Positions 1 through 9,044 of a DNA stretch of 64,000 nucleotides are shown piece after piece (the first letter of the stretch is position 1; every line of letters starts with the position of its first letter). Origin of the DNA: an uncultured Ruminococcus sp. (GTDB lineage: Bacteria; Bacillota; Clostridia; Oscillospirales; Ruminococcaceae); the NCBI GenBank assembly GCA_910584195.1, contig CAJTYV010000010.1:1-64000 (forward strand), given 5' to 3'. The notes under the pieces were generated by a model. That model saw nothing but the letters and a program-made list of their open reading frames with translations. It made no database searches and was not told where the DNA came from. The position numbers and the translations under genes were made by a program.

Positions 1-413
1 GTGGTCGTTGTGGTTTCTGTAGTAGTTGTAGTAGGTTCTGTAGAAGTAGTTGTAGTGGGTTTTGTAGTAGTGGTCGTTGTGGTTTCTGTAGTAGTTGTAG
101 TAGGTTCTGTAGTGGTGGTCGTTGTGGTTTCTGTAGTAGTTGTAGTAGGTTCTGTAGAAGTAGTTGTAGTGGGTTCGGTAGTGGTTGTTGTAGTGGGTTC
201 TGTAGTGGTTGTTGTAGTGGGTTCTGTAGTGGTTGTTGTAGTGGGTTCTGTAGTGGTTGTTGTAGGTTCAGTAGTAGTGGTCGTTGTGGTTTCTGTAGTA
301 GTTGTAGTAGGTTCTGTAGTAGTTGTAGTGGGTTTGGTAGTAGTTGTAGTGGATTCTGTAGTAGTGGTCGTTGTTGTAGTTTCCGTTGTTGTTACAGTAG
401 TTGAAGTGGTGGT
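1..413. repeat. In-frame tandem repeat coding a Thr-rich linker
   Basis: The region is built of variants of a 24-base unit (plus strand gtagtgggttctgtagtggt..), with exact copies in the 170-265 stretch. A longer block of about 62 bases at 1-62 recurs at 115-176, and its first ~46 bases recur again near 67 and 278. On the minus strand each unit reads as Glu-Pro or Lys-Pro followed by five or six Thr. Unit lengths are multiples of three, so copy-number change would alter linker length without a frameshift. Confidence 0.9.
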
Positions 414-887
414 TTCCGGCGCTTCAATGTCAACATTAAGTTCGTTGCTTTCGACCAGCTTATTTTGATAAACGTATTTCAAGGATTCTTCAGTTGCAGT
501 AACCTCGAAAGAAACATCGTTTCCTGATTCGTCCTTTGCATATACGGTACCTATATCCAACAAATCGCTTTCAAATAGCGGCTCTGTCCCTGCCATATAG
601 ATGTTAAGCCGGTTGGTATCTTCATTATACCGATATTCAGAAATCTTAATGCTGTTTTCAGAATTAAATGCAAAAGATACTTCAGCTTCTTCATCAGTAT
701 TGACTTCAAGACTTAACTGGAGTGAAGTGATTCCATCACTTGCTGCATTATCAGACGTCAATGTAATTTTTCCCGAATTATCAATTTTGACGCTGTTATT
801 TGCTTCGGCAGCAGTTGTTGTACTGATTGCCAGTGCGCTGCCGAATATAAAAGCGGTAAATATACCAATTAGAAACTTATTAGTCAT
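1..887 (-). CDS. Secreted protein with Thr-rich repeat linker (partial, C-terminus beyond window)
   Basis: Read on the minus strand from ATG at 887, with an AAAAGGAG ribosome site 6 bases upstream. The N-terminus is a signal peptide of about 27 residues (MTNKFLIGIF.., hydrophobic core, Ala-rich cleavage region). Residues about 28-155 form a beta-rich globular part with alternating hydrophobics (ITSLQLSLEV, VSFAFNSENS, NIYMAGTEPLF) that resembles a cohesin-like or bacterial Ig-like fold; I cannot decide which. From about residue 157 the protein is almost pure Thr with Glu-Pro or Lys-Pro punctuation (EPTTTT, ETTTT) and is still in that linker at base 1. It starts 26 bases after the M60 peptidase stop, so the two are probably co-transcribed. 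Thr-rich linkers of this kind join modules in ruminococcal cellulosomal proteins, so a further module is likely beyond the window. Function is unproven. Confidence 0.75.
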   Translation of the reverse strand, partial: MTNKFLIGIFTAFIFGSALAISTTTAAEANNSVKIDNSGKITLTSDNAASDGITSLQLSLEVNTDEEAEVSFAFNSENSIKISEYRYNEDTNRLNIYMAGTEPLFESDLLDIGTVYAKDESGNDVSFEVTATEESLKYVYQNKLVESNELNVDIEAPETTTSTTVTTTETTTTTTTTESTTTTTKPTTTTTEPTTTTTETTTTTTTEPTTTTTEPTTTTTTEPTTTTTTEPTTTTTTEPTTTTSTEPTTTTTETTTTTTTEPTTTTTETTTTTTTKPTTTTSTEPTTTTTETTTT

Positions 888-913
888 ATTATGCTCCTTT
901 TGCTCTGTTTTCA

Positions 914-3900
914 TCAGTCAGCATCAATTGTGATTATCGGAAGTTCTTCCGGCACTGATTCAAACAATGTATCGCTTACCAATCGTTGACCTTCATTTGT
1001 AAGAGCGTTATTTACTCTGTAAAGTTCAGCACGTACATTTTTCGGAATTGTCATATTGTCCATTTGTTCCGGTTCGATCCAGTAGATCCATGTTCCGTCC
1101 GAAACATTCGCAATATTTCCGCTGTCCGGTACGTCTGCAAGAATTATCTGCTGAGCTTTGATGTTATTTTCCTCATCATAACCGCCTACGATATTTCCGT
1201 TCTTATCATAGAGAATAACGGTATTGTAAGCCGGGTTTCCTTTATATGCTCCTGTGAATATAAGCGAATCTTTTGGAATAACATCATCCGGTTCAGGACT
1301 GTATCTGTATTCTTTGCCGAGAGTACCGATAACTACTGATTTTTCTTCGCCGGCTCTGCGGAAATCAACATTATCTCCCGTTGCGCCGAGAACATCTATT
1401 TCGGATATGGAAACTGTGGTGTTTTTCTGATTGAGAATTACAAGTTTTACTGCTGTTGCAGAAAAAGTGCTTATATACTTATCATCGTCATTTGCAAAGT
1501 AAACAGTTTCGCTGCCCTTGAATTTACCCTCAGCTGTGAGAACCCATTCATTATTTTCCATTACGTATATCTCATATTCGCCTACTGATAAACCATCGCC
1601 GACGGTATATTTCATGCCTGTGGCTGTAAGCGTCTGATTGAAGTTTATAACTATTTCTGCCGAATCGCTGTTTACCTGCGGAGTGTATACCGTTTTCAGA
1701 TCATGGTCAATTGCCTGTTCTGCCGGATTGCTTACAGTCTGTTCGCATGGCATTTCATCTGTGGATTCATTAACGATCGCATCAGCTGTAAGGTCTTTAG
1801 TATTGATGCTCCAGTAGGTTTTATCCATACTTCCATCGTGTTCAACCTTTACCGAGTTTGTAGTTACTGTTTCCGAGCGATTAAGGTATTTGTCTATAAG
1901 TGTGATTTTATAAAATACTGCGCGGTTATTCATGGTGGTAACCGTGTCGATAAATTCGGAACCTTCTGCAAATCCTACGGGAATCTCTTCAACTTTGCCT
2001 CCTGAAATGGTACAGCGGATTACTTCATAACCCAATATGTCATTTTCGGGAATATTTTCGGGTGTGAATTTAAGTTCAACCTGATTTGCCGCTGCGCCTA
2101 TACCTACAGAAACATTTTTTATTGCAGATATTGAACCCTTGTTATCCAAAACGCTTCCTTTTCCATTCAGCGCATAAATGCGTGAATCGTCATTTGCATA
2201 GAAAATAGCGCGTGTTTCTTTTTCAAACTGTTCTGCATATTCAATTGTTGCCTCGTTTGGTTCTTTACCCCAGCGTTCAAAGAATTCGAGAACATTCTTG
2301 TTTGCCGCTGCGCATGCAAGACGCATGAGGTTCTGATCCGTACCGCCATTAAGTACAAGCTTTACGCCGTTCGGAGCAGGAGCCGCATTCGGGTTTCTTG
2401 AATATGTGTCAACTCGTGCATAGAAAAGATTGTCAAACTGTTCATTGTAATCGGAATACGTCTTATAGTTTCGTCCATTATCATAAGCCAGATGGAGCTG
2501 CCAGTACATTCCGAGCTGAGTTGCTATGTTGGAGCAATTACCCTTTGTTCCGGAAGTAACCTTGCTGTAAATGTTATCATATTTGAAACGCATACCTGTA
2601 TTTGTATCTTTTGCCTGAGCAAGCTGTGCAAAATAGTTGTTTGTGATCTCTGCAACCGCATAGCTGCCTTGATTTATACAGTGTCCGATTTCATGGGCGA
2701 TTCCCCAGCCAAAGTAACGTCCGCTTATGTATTTTCCGTCTTCATCGGCTACTACGGGCGTACAGTTTACCATGCCTCTTGTTTCGTTCCATTCAATGCC
2801 GATGTGATTTCCGGAAGCATACATGAATGCTCCCGAGAACATGCGCTGATAACGTATATTCTGATGTCCGTTAGGGATCTGATTTATTGCGGCTGGAGCA
2901 GAATCATTAAAACCTTTGTGCTGATAGAACAGATACATCATATCGTCCATTGATTTTATAGATCCGAGAAGAACTTCTGCTTTTTCTTCGCTTGTACCAT
3001 TTCCTAATCCTGCAAGTATTTGAGGTGCGGGAAGTGAGAACATCATAGTATCAAGCATAATGTCCGAAGCGCCTAAGATGCAGTTTCTGACATCATAGTT
3101 CATGTCGACATTTCTGTTTCCGGAATTTTTATGAAGCTCATTATGGAGCGCTTCCATTTCTGCAACATGTTTTTCTAATTCTTTTACATATGCGACAGTT
3201 TTTTGCATACGTTCATTTTCATCAGTTACTTGATATAAATCAAGACGAGGAACTGCTGCGCCTCCGCTGACGCGGACTGCATATTTGTCGTTTGCATTAT
3301 TACCCTGATACTGAATATAAACCGCACCGCCGTTTTCAGCGTCTGCAATTAACTTGTTCTTTGATACCGAGAAAGTATTCGGACCAACTTTAAGATTCGC
3401 ACCATTGTATGTAACATCGCCGGATTCAGAATGATATTGAGTAAATATTACTCTTAACTGAGATTGATCGCCTGTACGTAATTTGTCGTTTCCGACATAA
3501 ATTGTTATTTCGTCTCCGGCAGCTAACGAAACTCCGAGAGGCTGCCATGCATTAAGACCGCCTGTTTTATTGCTCTCGGCTTTAAGGTCGCAGTGTACTT
3601 CTACGGAATTACCGATCGACTCATCGTTAAGTATCTTTTCTGCCGTTTCAAGCTCACGCATCAAAGAAACTTTACCGGGATTTTCTTCGCCGAATTCATC
3701 GGGAGTATTAACTTTTTCGCGCAAATCGTCGATAGTTTCCTGTGTTACATCTTCTCTGAGAACCGTATGCAGATCGTCCTCGTACAAACCCATGATTTCA
3801 TCTTTCAGAGGGTCATAATGATAGAAATAAACTTCTGAAACAGCAATTAATCTGACCCATCCGGTAGTAAGACAGATCTGTATCTTATCAGCTTTAACCT

Positions 3901-6070
3901 TTTGCGGGAATGTAATTACCTGATAAGGTCTGCCTTCCGCATCTCTCATAGAAGAAATATTAGCATTGAAATTAGCAATTTCTGTATTTTCATTCCAGCA
4001 TTTTATTCTTACGTTGCTGTAGCTTGCATTTTGTGCTGAAATTAAAGTTATTGTGTCCATTTCATATGCTTCGTCAAAAGTATAAGTTAAACCCTTGTTT
4101 GTACCGTAATAGCTGCATCCGTCATCCCAATCGTTCTTTTGATAATAAGAAGCCGCATTTCTGTCTACAGTTCCCCATGCGGAGAAAGAGGAATCTGTAT
4201 CTTGTTCACTGTCTACCATAAATCCGCTGCCTATTACGGCTGAAACAATATGGTCACTGTTAGGAACGCCGTTTTCATTACGGCAGATCATTTTGTATCT
4301 TGGCACTTCGGCAGGGTTTAGATCCTTTGTTTTTGCCAGAGTATGTATGGAAGCAGGACTTTCTCCAAGCTCGTTCGAACCTGTTACATAAATCTCATAT
4401 TCCGTTATATCTTCAAGTTCCAAAATCGTATATTTATTTTCTTTAATATCAGAAATTTTAGTATATTCTTCATCGCTGTCTCTGAGTTTGTAGTAAACGC
4501 TATAAGAAAGCGTGTCGTCCATATTTTTCCAGCTTACGGAAATACTTTTATAATTTCCGGTTGCCGAAACTCCGTCAGGCTTATCCGGAGGACCGCTGGG
4601 GGTAGGCGTAACTTCAACGGAATCGCAGTAACCGCTTCTCCACTCGCCGTTAATTGATTGTACGCTTACTGTATAAGTTGTATAATTCTTGAGTTCTTTT
4701 TCTCCGAATGAAGAAACAGTAAGGGAATTTGACGAAGTAAGAACAGTTTCAGAAATACCAGCGGATTCTATTTTTACTTCATAACCTGTTACGTTTACAC
4801 AAGGCTCCCAGTTTAAAGTAAATTGTTGACTTGCGGGTTTGGCTATAAATTTTTCGGGAATATCCATTTCGGGTTCTGGAATGCGATTTTCCATACCGTT
4901 TACAAATTCAACTTTACTGATTTCAGCAAGGTTATTATTGTTCTGCATAGCCGTTACTGTAAGAACGACTTTCTTAACCGCAACTTGTTTGCCCAGATGA
5001 ACCTGAATGTTTCCGTTTGCATCAATATCGGCATAAACATTGCTTTCTTTAAGAAGCATGTGTACTTCGTTCGCCAAAGGAACGTCTTCGGACTGTTCTT
5101 CACCGTTTTCGTCTATATATGTAACGTTTATTAATGCCTCGGCAACAGGGTTCTCACTTCCGGTTTTAATAGTGATACCGTCAACGACAGAAGCGCCGTT
5201 TTCTTCTTCAAGATCCAATGTCAACGATATGGGATTTTCTTTTGAAATTTCTTCGTTATTTGAGGGCTGAAGAGATATTTTTTCTTCACCGTTCAGCATT
5301 TTTTCAACGCTGCCGTCTAAAACAGTGCTTTCGGAAACTTCCGCTTTAATAGCGAAAGGCGAAACAAATTCTTCAATTGCAGCTATTGTATCCTTATTTT
5401 CTTTATAGCTCTTTGAAAAGAACATAAGATCAACCAGATTTGTAAGACCATCGAAGTTTAAATCGGTAACGCAGTTTTCCGGAATGCTTCTTCCGTCAAT
5501 GGCATCTATAAGAATGTTTTTATCATCATCGTCAATATCGCCGTCATTGTCGACATCACCGATCATGATAACTCCGGGGTGAAGGCTTCCTTCTTCATAG
5601 GAATATCCTCCGCAGAAACCGGTTGTAATTCTTAAGGAATACATCTTTTTTTCTACAGTGATATTCTGTACGTAAGAAGCAAATCCGTCAGCTTCAACTT
5701 TAAGAGTATATTCTCCGTCAGCGAGGTTATCAAAACTTATCTTATCTTCTATAGTATTTCCGATACTGATGATTTCGCTTTGGAAAAATCCATCGTTGTT
5801 TGTTAATGTTACATTAAAGTCAATGTCGTTATCAATTATCAGACCCGAACCAAATGAAACGTTTATTTTTCCTATTTCTTCCGCTTCGGTTTTTTCGTCT
5901 GCAATATAGGGTTCAATTTCTGCTATATCGCTGCTTTCGGTTGCAGCGGCTTCATCGGGGTCGGAAAAAGCGTTTGCATTAATACCGCTTGCAAAGCCCG
6001 ACATCATGGATAATGCCAATAAGAAAGCAACTTTTTTCTTTAAATTACGTTTTCTCATTGTATCGTTCAT
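914..6070 (-). CDS. M60-family (enhancin-like) metallopeptidase with dockerin, FnIII and F5/8C-like modules
   Basis: A secreted 1718-residue multidomain protein. The start ATG at 6070 is preceded by AAAGGA. A basic, hydrophobic signal peptide covers about residues 1-34. A dockerin-like pair of calcium loops lies at about 165-225 (GDVDNDGD.. and DLNFDG). Two fibronectin III-like domains lie at about 410-590, with a discoidin/F5/8C-like segment at about 625-760. The M60 accessory beta domain is at about 825-950. The peptidase domain carries the zinc motif HEIGH at about residue 1126, followed by a downstream Glu in AVAEITNNYF, the gluzincin HExxH..E pattern of M60 enzymes. A second discoidin-like region is near 1415-1560. 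M60 proteins act on mucin-type glycoproteins, so host mucin or a glycosylated protein is the inferred substrate. The dockerin implies docking to a cohesin scaffold. Dockerin placement near the N-terminus is less usual than at the C-terminus. Confidence 0.88.
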   Translation of the reverse strand: MNDTMRKRNLKKKVAFLLALSMMSGFASGINANAFSDPDEAAATESSDIAEIEPYIADEKTEAEEIGKINVSFGSGLIIDNDIDFNVTLTNNDGFFQSEIISIGNTIEDKISFDNLADGEYTLKVEADGFASYVQNITVEKKMYSLRITTGFCGGYSYEEGSLHPGVIMIGDVDNDGDIDDDDKNILIDAIDGRSIPENCVTDLNFDGLTNLVDLMFFSKSYKENKDTIAAIEEFVSPFAIKAEVSESTVLDGSVEKMLNGEEKISLQPSNNEEISKENPISLTLDLEEENGASVVDGITIKTGSENPVAEALINVTYIDENGEEQSEDVPLANEVHMLLKESNVYADIDANGNIQVHLGKQVAVKKVVLTVTAMQNNNNLAEISKVEFVNGMENRIPEPEMDIPEKFIAKPASQQFTLNWEPCVNVTGYEVKIESAGISETVLTSSNSLTVSSFGEKELKNYTTYTVSVQSINGEWRSGYCDSVEVTPTPSGPPDKPDGVSATGNYKSISVSWKNMDDTLSYSVYYKLRDSDEEYTKISDIKENKYTILELEDITEYEIYVTGSNELGESPASIHTLAKTKDLNPAEVPRYKMICRNENGVPNSDHIVSAVIGSGFMVDSEQDTDSSFSAWGTVDRNAASYYQKNDWDDGCSYYGTNKGLTYTFDEAYEMDTITLISAQNASYSNVRIKCWNENTEIANFNANISSMRDAEGRPYQVITFPQKVKADKIQICLTTGWVRLIAVSEVYFYHYDPLKDEIMGLYEDDLHTVLREDVTQETIDDLREKVNTPDEFGEENPGKVSLMRELETAEKILNDESIGNSVEVHCDLKAESNKTGGLNAWQPLGVSLAAGDEITIYVGNDKLRTGDQSQLRVIFTQYHSESGDVTYNGANLKVGPNTFSVSKNKLIADAENGGAVYIQYQGNNANDKYAVRVSGGAAVPRLDLYQVTDENERMQKTVAYVKELEKHVAEMEALHNELHKNSGNRNVDMNYDVRNCILGASDIMLDTMMFSLPAPQILAGLGNGTSEEKAEVLLGSIKSMDDMMYLFYQHKGFNDSAPAAINQIPNGHQNIRYQRMFSGAFMYASGNHIGIEWNETRGMVNCTPVVADEDGKYISGRYFGWGIAHEIGHCINQGSYAVAEITNNYFAQLAQAKDTNTGMRFKYDNIYSKVTSGTKGNCSNIATQLGMYWQLHLAYDNGRNYKTYSDYNEQFDNLFYARVDTYSRNPNAAPAPNGVKLVLNGGTDQNLMRLACAAANKNVLEFFERWGKEPNEATIEYAEQFEKETRAIFYANDDSRIYALNGKGSVLDNKGSISAIKNVSVGIGAAANQVELKFTPENIPENDILGYEVIRCTISGGKVEEIPVGFAEGSEFIDTVTTMNNRAVFYKITLIDKYLNRSETVTTNSVKVEHDGSMDKTYWSINTKDLTADAIVNESTDEMPCEQTVSNPAEQAIDHDLKTVYTPQVNSDSAEIVINFNQTLTATGMKYTVGDGLSVGEYEIYVMENNEWVLTAEGKFKGSETVYFANDDDKYISTFSATAVKLVILNQKNTTVSISEIDVLGATGDNVDFRRAGEEKSVVIGTLGKEYRYSPEPDDVIPKDSLIFTGAYKGNPAYNTVILYDKNGNIVGGYDEENNIKAQQIILADVPDSGNIANVSDGTWIYWIEPEQMDNMTIPKNVRAELYRVNNALTNEGQRLVSDTLFESVPEELPIITIDAD

Positions 6071-6491
6071 AATTAATTTCCTTTCTGAATTCGGCAGTTT
6101 ATATTATTATGTAAAACAGTCGTTTGTTTCAATAAATACACATCTATACACAAAATCAATTGAAATAACATACTGTCGTAATGCTTCTTAATAAGTTTGC
6201 CAAATATATTTTATTCTGCAGCGAATCGGAATATTTATTATTCCTCCCGTGTTTTCCATAATTATATTATAGCTGTTTTTATCAAAATGTTATACCCTAT
6301 TTTTCGGACAAATACCTGTATTTTTCCGTTATTTTCCTTATGGCGGATAGTTTTCTACAACAGATCAATCGTTAAAACGTTTTGGATATTCTGTGTGATG
6401 AAATACAAAAAAATTTCCATAAATATTTTTACGACAGCGAGATATAATACTATCACGGCATCAATAAATTAAATTTAAGGAGAACAAAACA
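6071..6491. other. Intergenic region between divergent M60 and spore-protein genes
   Basis: About 420 AT-rich bases with no convincing gene. On the minus strand TTGAAA with a roughly 17-base spacer and an AT-rich -10 (around 6105-6135) is a weak promoter candidate for the M60 gene. Upstream of the spore-protein gene there is a TATAAT-like hexamer near 6441, but I could not place a convincing sigma-G type pair. The ribosome site of the spore-protein gene is AAGGAG at 6477-6482. Confidence 0.5.
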
Positions 6492-6689
6492 ATGAGCAGC
6501 AAGAGTAACAACAGCGGTGTTATGACAGAAAAGGGCAGAGAGGCGCTTGAAAGATTCAAGATGGAGTCGGCTTCAGAGCTTGGCGTAAACCTTAAGCAGG
6601 GTTACAACGGCGACCTTACCTCACGTGAGGCAGGTTCTATCGGCGGACGTATGGTCCAGAAGATGGTAAACGCATATAAAATGCAGTAA
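6492..6689 (+). CDS. Alpha/beta-type small acid-soluble spore protein
   Basis: 65 residues matching the SASP alpha/beta family. The diagnostic block is ELGVNLKQGYNGDLTSREAG followed by SIGGRMVQKMV, with a helical N-terminal segment (EALERFKMESA). These proteins coat forespore DNA, protect it from UV and heat, and are degraded on germination by the GPR protease, whose usual site lies in the ELGV region present here. The start ATG has AAGGAG 9 bases upstream. It is a single-gene unit ended by a strong hairpin. Its presence says the lineage retains sporulation capacity, or at least part of it. Forespore-specific (sigma-G) control is expected from the family but was not seen in the sequence. Confidence 0.95.
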   Translation: MSSKSNNSGVMTEKGREALERFKMESASELGVNLKQGYNGDLTSREAGSIGGRMVQKMVNAYKMQ

Positions 6690-6726
6690 GACTTTTAAAA
6701 CCTCATAATAGAGAAGCATTACTAAA

Positions 6727-6762
6727 GGACTGCGCAGTTTATTCTGCGCAGTTCTTTCTATT
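6727..6762 (+). terminator. Rho-independent terminator after the spore-protein gene
   Basis: Stem ACTGCGCAG / CTGCGCAGT with a 6-base loop, followed by a T-rich stretch (tctttcta). Confidence 0.85.
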
Positions 6763-6769
6763 TATATAC

Positions 6770-6932
6770 TAGACCTCCTCGGAAACTAAAACGCACTATC
6801 TGACTTGTCTTTTTTGCGTTTTGCTTTGTCAGCTTTTCTTGCAAGACATACAGTATTCCTGCGAAAACCTGACTTTGCAAAACACAAAGATCCCTGCGCC
6901 ATACAGCACATTTTAGTTTCCGAGGAGGTCTA
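6770..6932. mobile_element. Miniature inverted-repeat element with TA target duplication
   Basis: Perfect 20-base terminal inverted repeats (GACCTCCTCGGAAACTAAAA at 6772-6791 and its complement at 6911-6930) are flanked on both sides by TA. The 159-base body has no ORF. It contains a second, imperfect inverted pair (TTTTGCTTTGTCAG and CTGACTTTGCAAAA), so the whole element can fold on itself. A TA duplication is characteristic of the Tc1/mariner/IS630 transposition mechanism. A non-autonomous derivative of such an element is the inference. Confidence 0.7.
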
Positions 6933-7024
6933 CTGATTCCTCATTAAAAACTTGACATTGGTGATTAGTATTAGAAACTGTATTCATAGGATAGGAAGAA
7001 ATTAAAAAAACTTTCAAAAAACTA

Positions 7025-7053
7025 TTGACATTTTTAAAGGAATATGGTATAGT
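7025..7053 (+). promoter_or_regulatory. Sigma-A promoter of the sodium:solute symporter
   Basis: TTGACA at 7025-7030 and TATAGT at 7048-7053 with a 17-base spacer, 67 bases ahead of the start codon. Confidence 0.8.
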
Positions 7054-7119
7054 ATTACAAGTACTCGCTTTATTAATTTAAAGCTTTCAAGCTTTACATA
7101 TTTGAAAGGACGTGATGAT

Positions 7120-8709
7120 ATGGGTTCCAAAGCCGCAACCTTTATAATACTGGGCGTATATGTTGCAGTAATGGTAGGTATCGGTTTTTATACCTCTAAA
7201 CGCACAAAATCAACAAATGATTTCATGCTGGGCGGACGAAACGTGGGTTCGTGGCTGACTGCTTTTTCTTATGGCACGACTTATTTCTCGGCTGTTGTTT
7301 TTATCGGTTATGCCGGACAATTCGGCTGGAGTTACGGTATTTCCGCTACGTGGGTAGGAATAGGAAATGCAGTAATCGGCAGTCTTATACCGTTTTTCCT
7401 GATAGGACGAAGAACCCGCCTTATGACAAAGCATCTCGGAGCAAAAACAATGCCTGAATACTTTGAAAAACGTTTCGATTCAAAGGCTCTTAAAACCGCA
7501 GCCGCGCTTCTTGTATTTATTTTTCTTATTCCCTATACAGCTTCTGTATACAACGGTTTGTCAAGACTTTTCGGAATGGTGTTCGATTTGGGTGAAAACG
7601 GCGGTACGGTAATTATTGTTCTGATGGCTGTACTTTCGGCTATATATGTAACCTTGGGAGGCTACAAAGCAACAGCTCTGAACGACTTTTTTCAAGGTAT
7701 AATAATGCTTATCGGAATAGCTACCGTAGTAGTTCTTACGGTTCAGAAGAAAGACGGATTTGCCGCTGCCGCAGAAGCTCTGAACAATATTTCCGACGGC
7801 AGTACGCCTGTAAATACTCTCGGTTCTCTTTTCGGACCCGATCCGATAAATCTTCTCGGCGTTGTTCTTCTTACTTCTCTCGGAACATGGGGATTACCCC
7901 AGATGGTGCAGAAATTCTACGCTATCAAGGACGATGCTGCAATAAAAAAGGGAGCTGTAATTTCAACGTTCTTTGCAGTCGTAGTAGCAGGCGGTTCTTA
8001 CTTTATGGGCGGATTTGTACGTTTATACTGTACTCTTGATCCAAATGTGTCGGACAAAACTCTTATTGATGTTGTAAACGGCAAACCCTTATTCGATACT
8101 ATGGTACCTGCGCTTATACAGCAGGCTCTGCCTAATATGCTTATAGGACTTATTGTGGTTTTGGTGTTGTCGGCATCGTTATCAACTTTGTCGTCTTTGG
8201 TTCTGACGTCAAGCTCTACTTTGACAAACGACCTTATCAAGCCAAGGGTGAAAAATTTCAACGATAAAAAGCAAATGATGTGCATACGTGTATTTATTGC
8301 AGTTTTTCTTGTTATATCGGTAATAATTGCCTGCAACAAAAATGCGTCTATTTCCACTCTCATGTCTTATTCATGGGGCGCTCTTTCAGGAGCTTTTCTC
8401 GGACCGTTCCTATATGGACTTTTCATGAAAAAAGCATCGTCTGCGGCAGTATGGACGAGCCTTTGCACCGGTGTCGGAATAACAGTTCTTCATATGACTT
8501 TGTTCAGCTTCGGTATATCTGCATTTGACGGTATAAAGCAGGCAATTATAGATCTTGATTGTCCGCTGAATCTGTTGTCTCCCATAAATGCAGGAGCGTT
8601 TGCAATGATCGTTTCACTGCTTGTTGTACCGATCGTCAGCAGTTTCACAAAAGCGCCTGAAGAAAAGGTAGTAAACGATGCGTTCAGCAGTCTTACAATA
8701 AAAGAATAA
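7120..8709 (+). CDS. Sodium:solute symporter (SSS family)
   Basis: 529 residues with about 13 hydrophobic segments. The N-terminal core is typical of SSS carriers (LGGRNVGSWLTAFSYGTTYFSA, abbreviated here at residues about 37-58; then WVGIGNAV). A conserved LGGYKATALNDFFQGI follows in the middle and SWGALSGAFLGPFLYGL near the end. Such proteins couple inward sodium flow to uptake of sugars, amino acids, sialic acid or other small solutes; the substrate here cannot be read from sequence. I chose ATG 7120 because AAAGGA lies 9 bases upstream; an in-frame TTG at 7102 has no ribosome site. The gene has its own promoter and terminator, so it is monocistronic. Confidence 0.9.
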   Translation: MGSKAATFIILGVYVAVMVGIGFYTSKRTKSTNDFMLGGRNVGSWLTAFSYGTTYFSAVVFIGYAGQFGWSYGISATWVGIGNAVIGSLIPFFLIGRRTRLMTKHLGAKTMPEYFEKRFDSKALKTAAALLVFIFLIPYTASVYNGLSRLFGMVFDLGENGGTVIIVLMAVLSAIYVTLGGYKATALNDFFQGIIMLIGIATVVVLTVQKKDGFAAAAEALNNISDGSTPVNTLGSLFGPDPINLLGVVLLTSLGTWGLPQMVQKFYAIKDDAAIKKGAVISTFFAVVVAGGSYFMGGFVRLYCTLDPNVSDKTLIDVVNGKPLFDTMVPALIQQALPNMLIGLIVVLVLSASLSTLSSLVLTSSSTLTNDLIKPRVKNFNDKKQMMCIRVFIAVFLVISVIIACNKNASISTLMSYSWGALSGAFLGPFLYGLFMKKASSAAVWTSLCTGVGITVLHMTLFSFGISAFDGIKQAIIDLDCPLNLLSPINAGAFAMIVSLLVVPIVSSFTKAPEEKVVNDAFSSLTIKE

Positions 8710-8715
8710 AAGCTA

Positions 8716-8756
8716 TAAAGCCGTCTTTGCGCATAGTAAGACGGCTTTTTATTTTA
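8716..8756 (+). terminator. Terminator of the symporter gene
   Basis: Stem AAGCCGTCTT / AAGACGGCTT followed by TTTTTATTTT. Confidence 0.9.
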
Positions 8757-8919
8757 GCACCTGTTTTCACAAGATATTGCACTCAGCTTTTCGGAAAATT
8801 TTGCCGATGACTGCGTTAAAATTCCTTGACTTGCGTCAGCAAGCCTGTGGAATTCTGTCTTGTCCTCAGAAAAACTTACTCAAAAATCCACGCACAAATC
8901 TTATAAAGACAGGTTCTTA
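8757..8919 (-). repeat. Dispersed intergenic repeat, copy A
   Basis: Read on the minus strand it begins TAAGAACCTGTC at 8919, carries TTTGTGCGTGGATTTTTGAG inside, and ends with ACAGGT near 8758. It resembles copies at 24602-24750 and 55051-55212. Ends are short inverted repeats (ACCTGT / ACAGGT). No ORF is seen. Confidence 0.65.
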
Positions 8920-8953
8920 CGCAATAATATTCTTGAAAATATGCAGAAATATC

Positions 8954-8982
8954 TTGACATTTAAGCGTTAATAGTATATAAT
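8954..8982 (+). promoter_or_regulatory. Sigma-A promoter of the GH5 gene
   Basis: TTGACA at 8954-8959 and TATAAT at 8977-8982 with a 17-base spacer, 63 bases before the GH5 start. Confidence 0.85.
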
Positions 8983-9044
8983 GTAATCAATATGAACAAA
9001 TTATGTATATGAGGGATCTTAATTTGTAAAGCGAGGGAATATTT

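Noticed and set aside
1..468. Plus-strand Val-rich open reading frame
   Set aside because: It is the antisense of the Thr-rich linker of the minus-strand secreted protein; no start signal, and poly-Val is not plausible.
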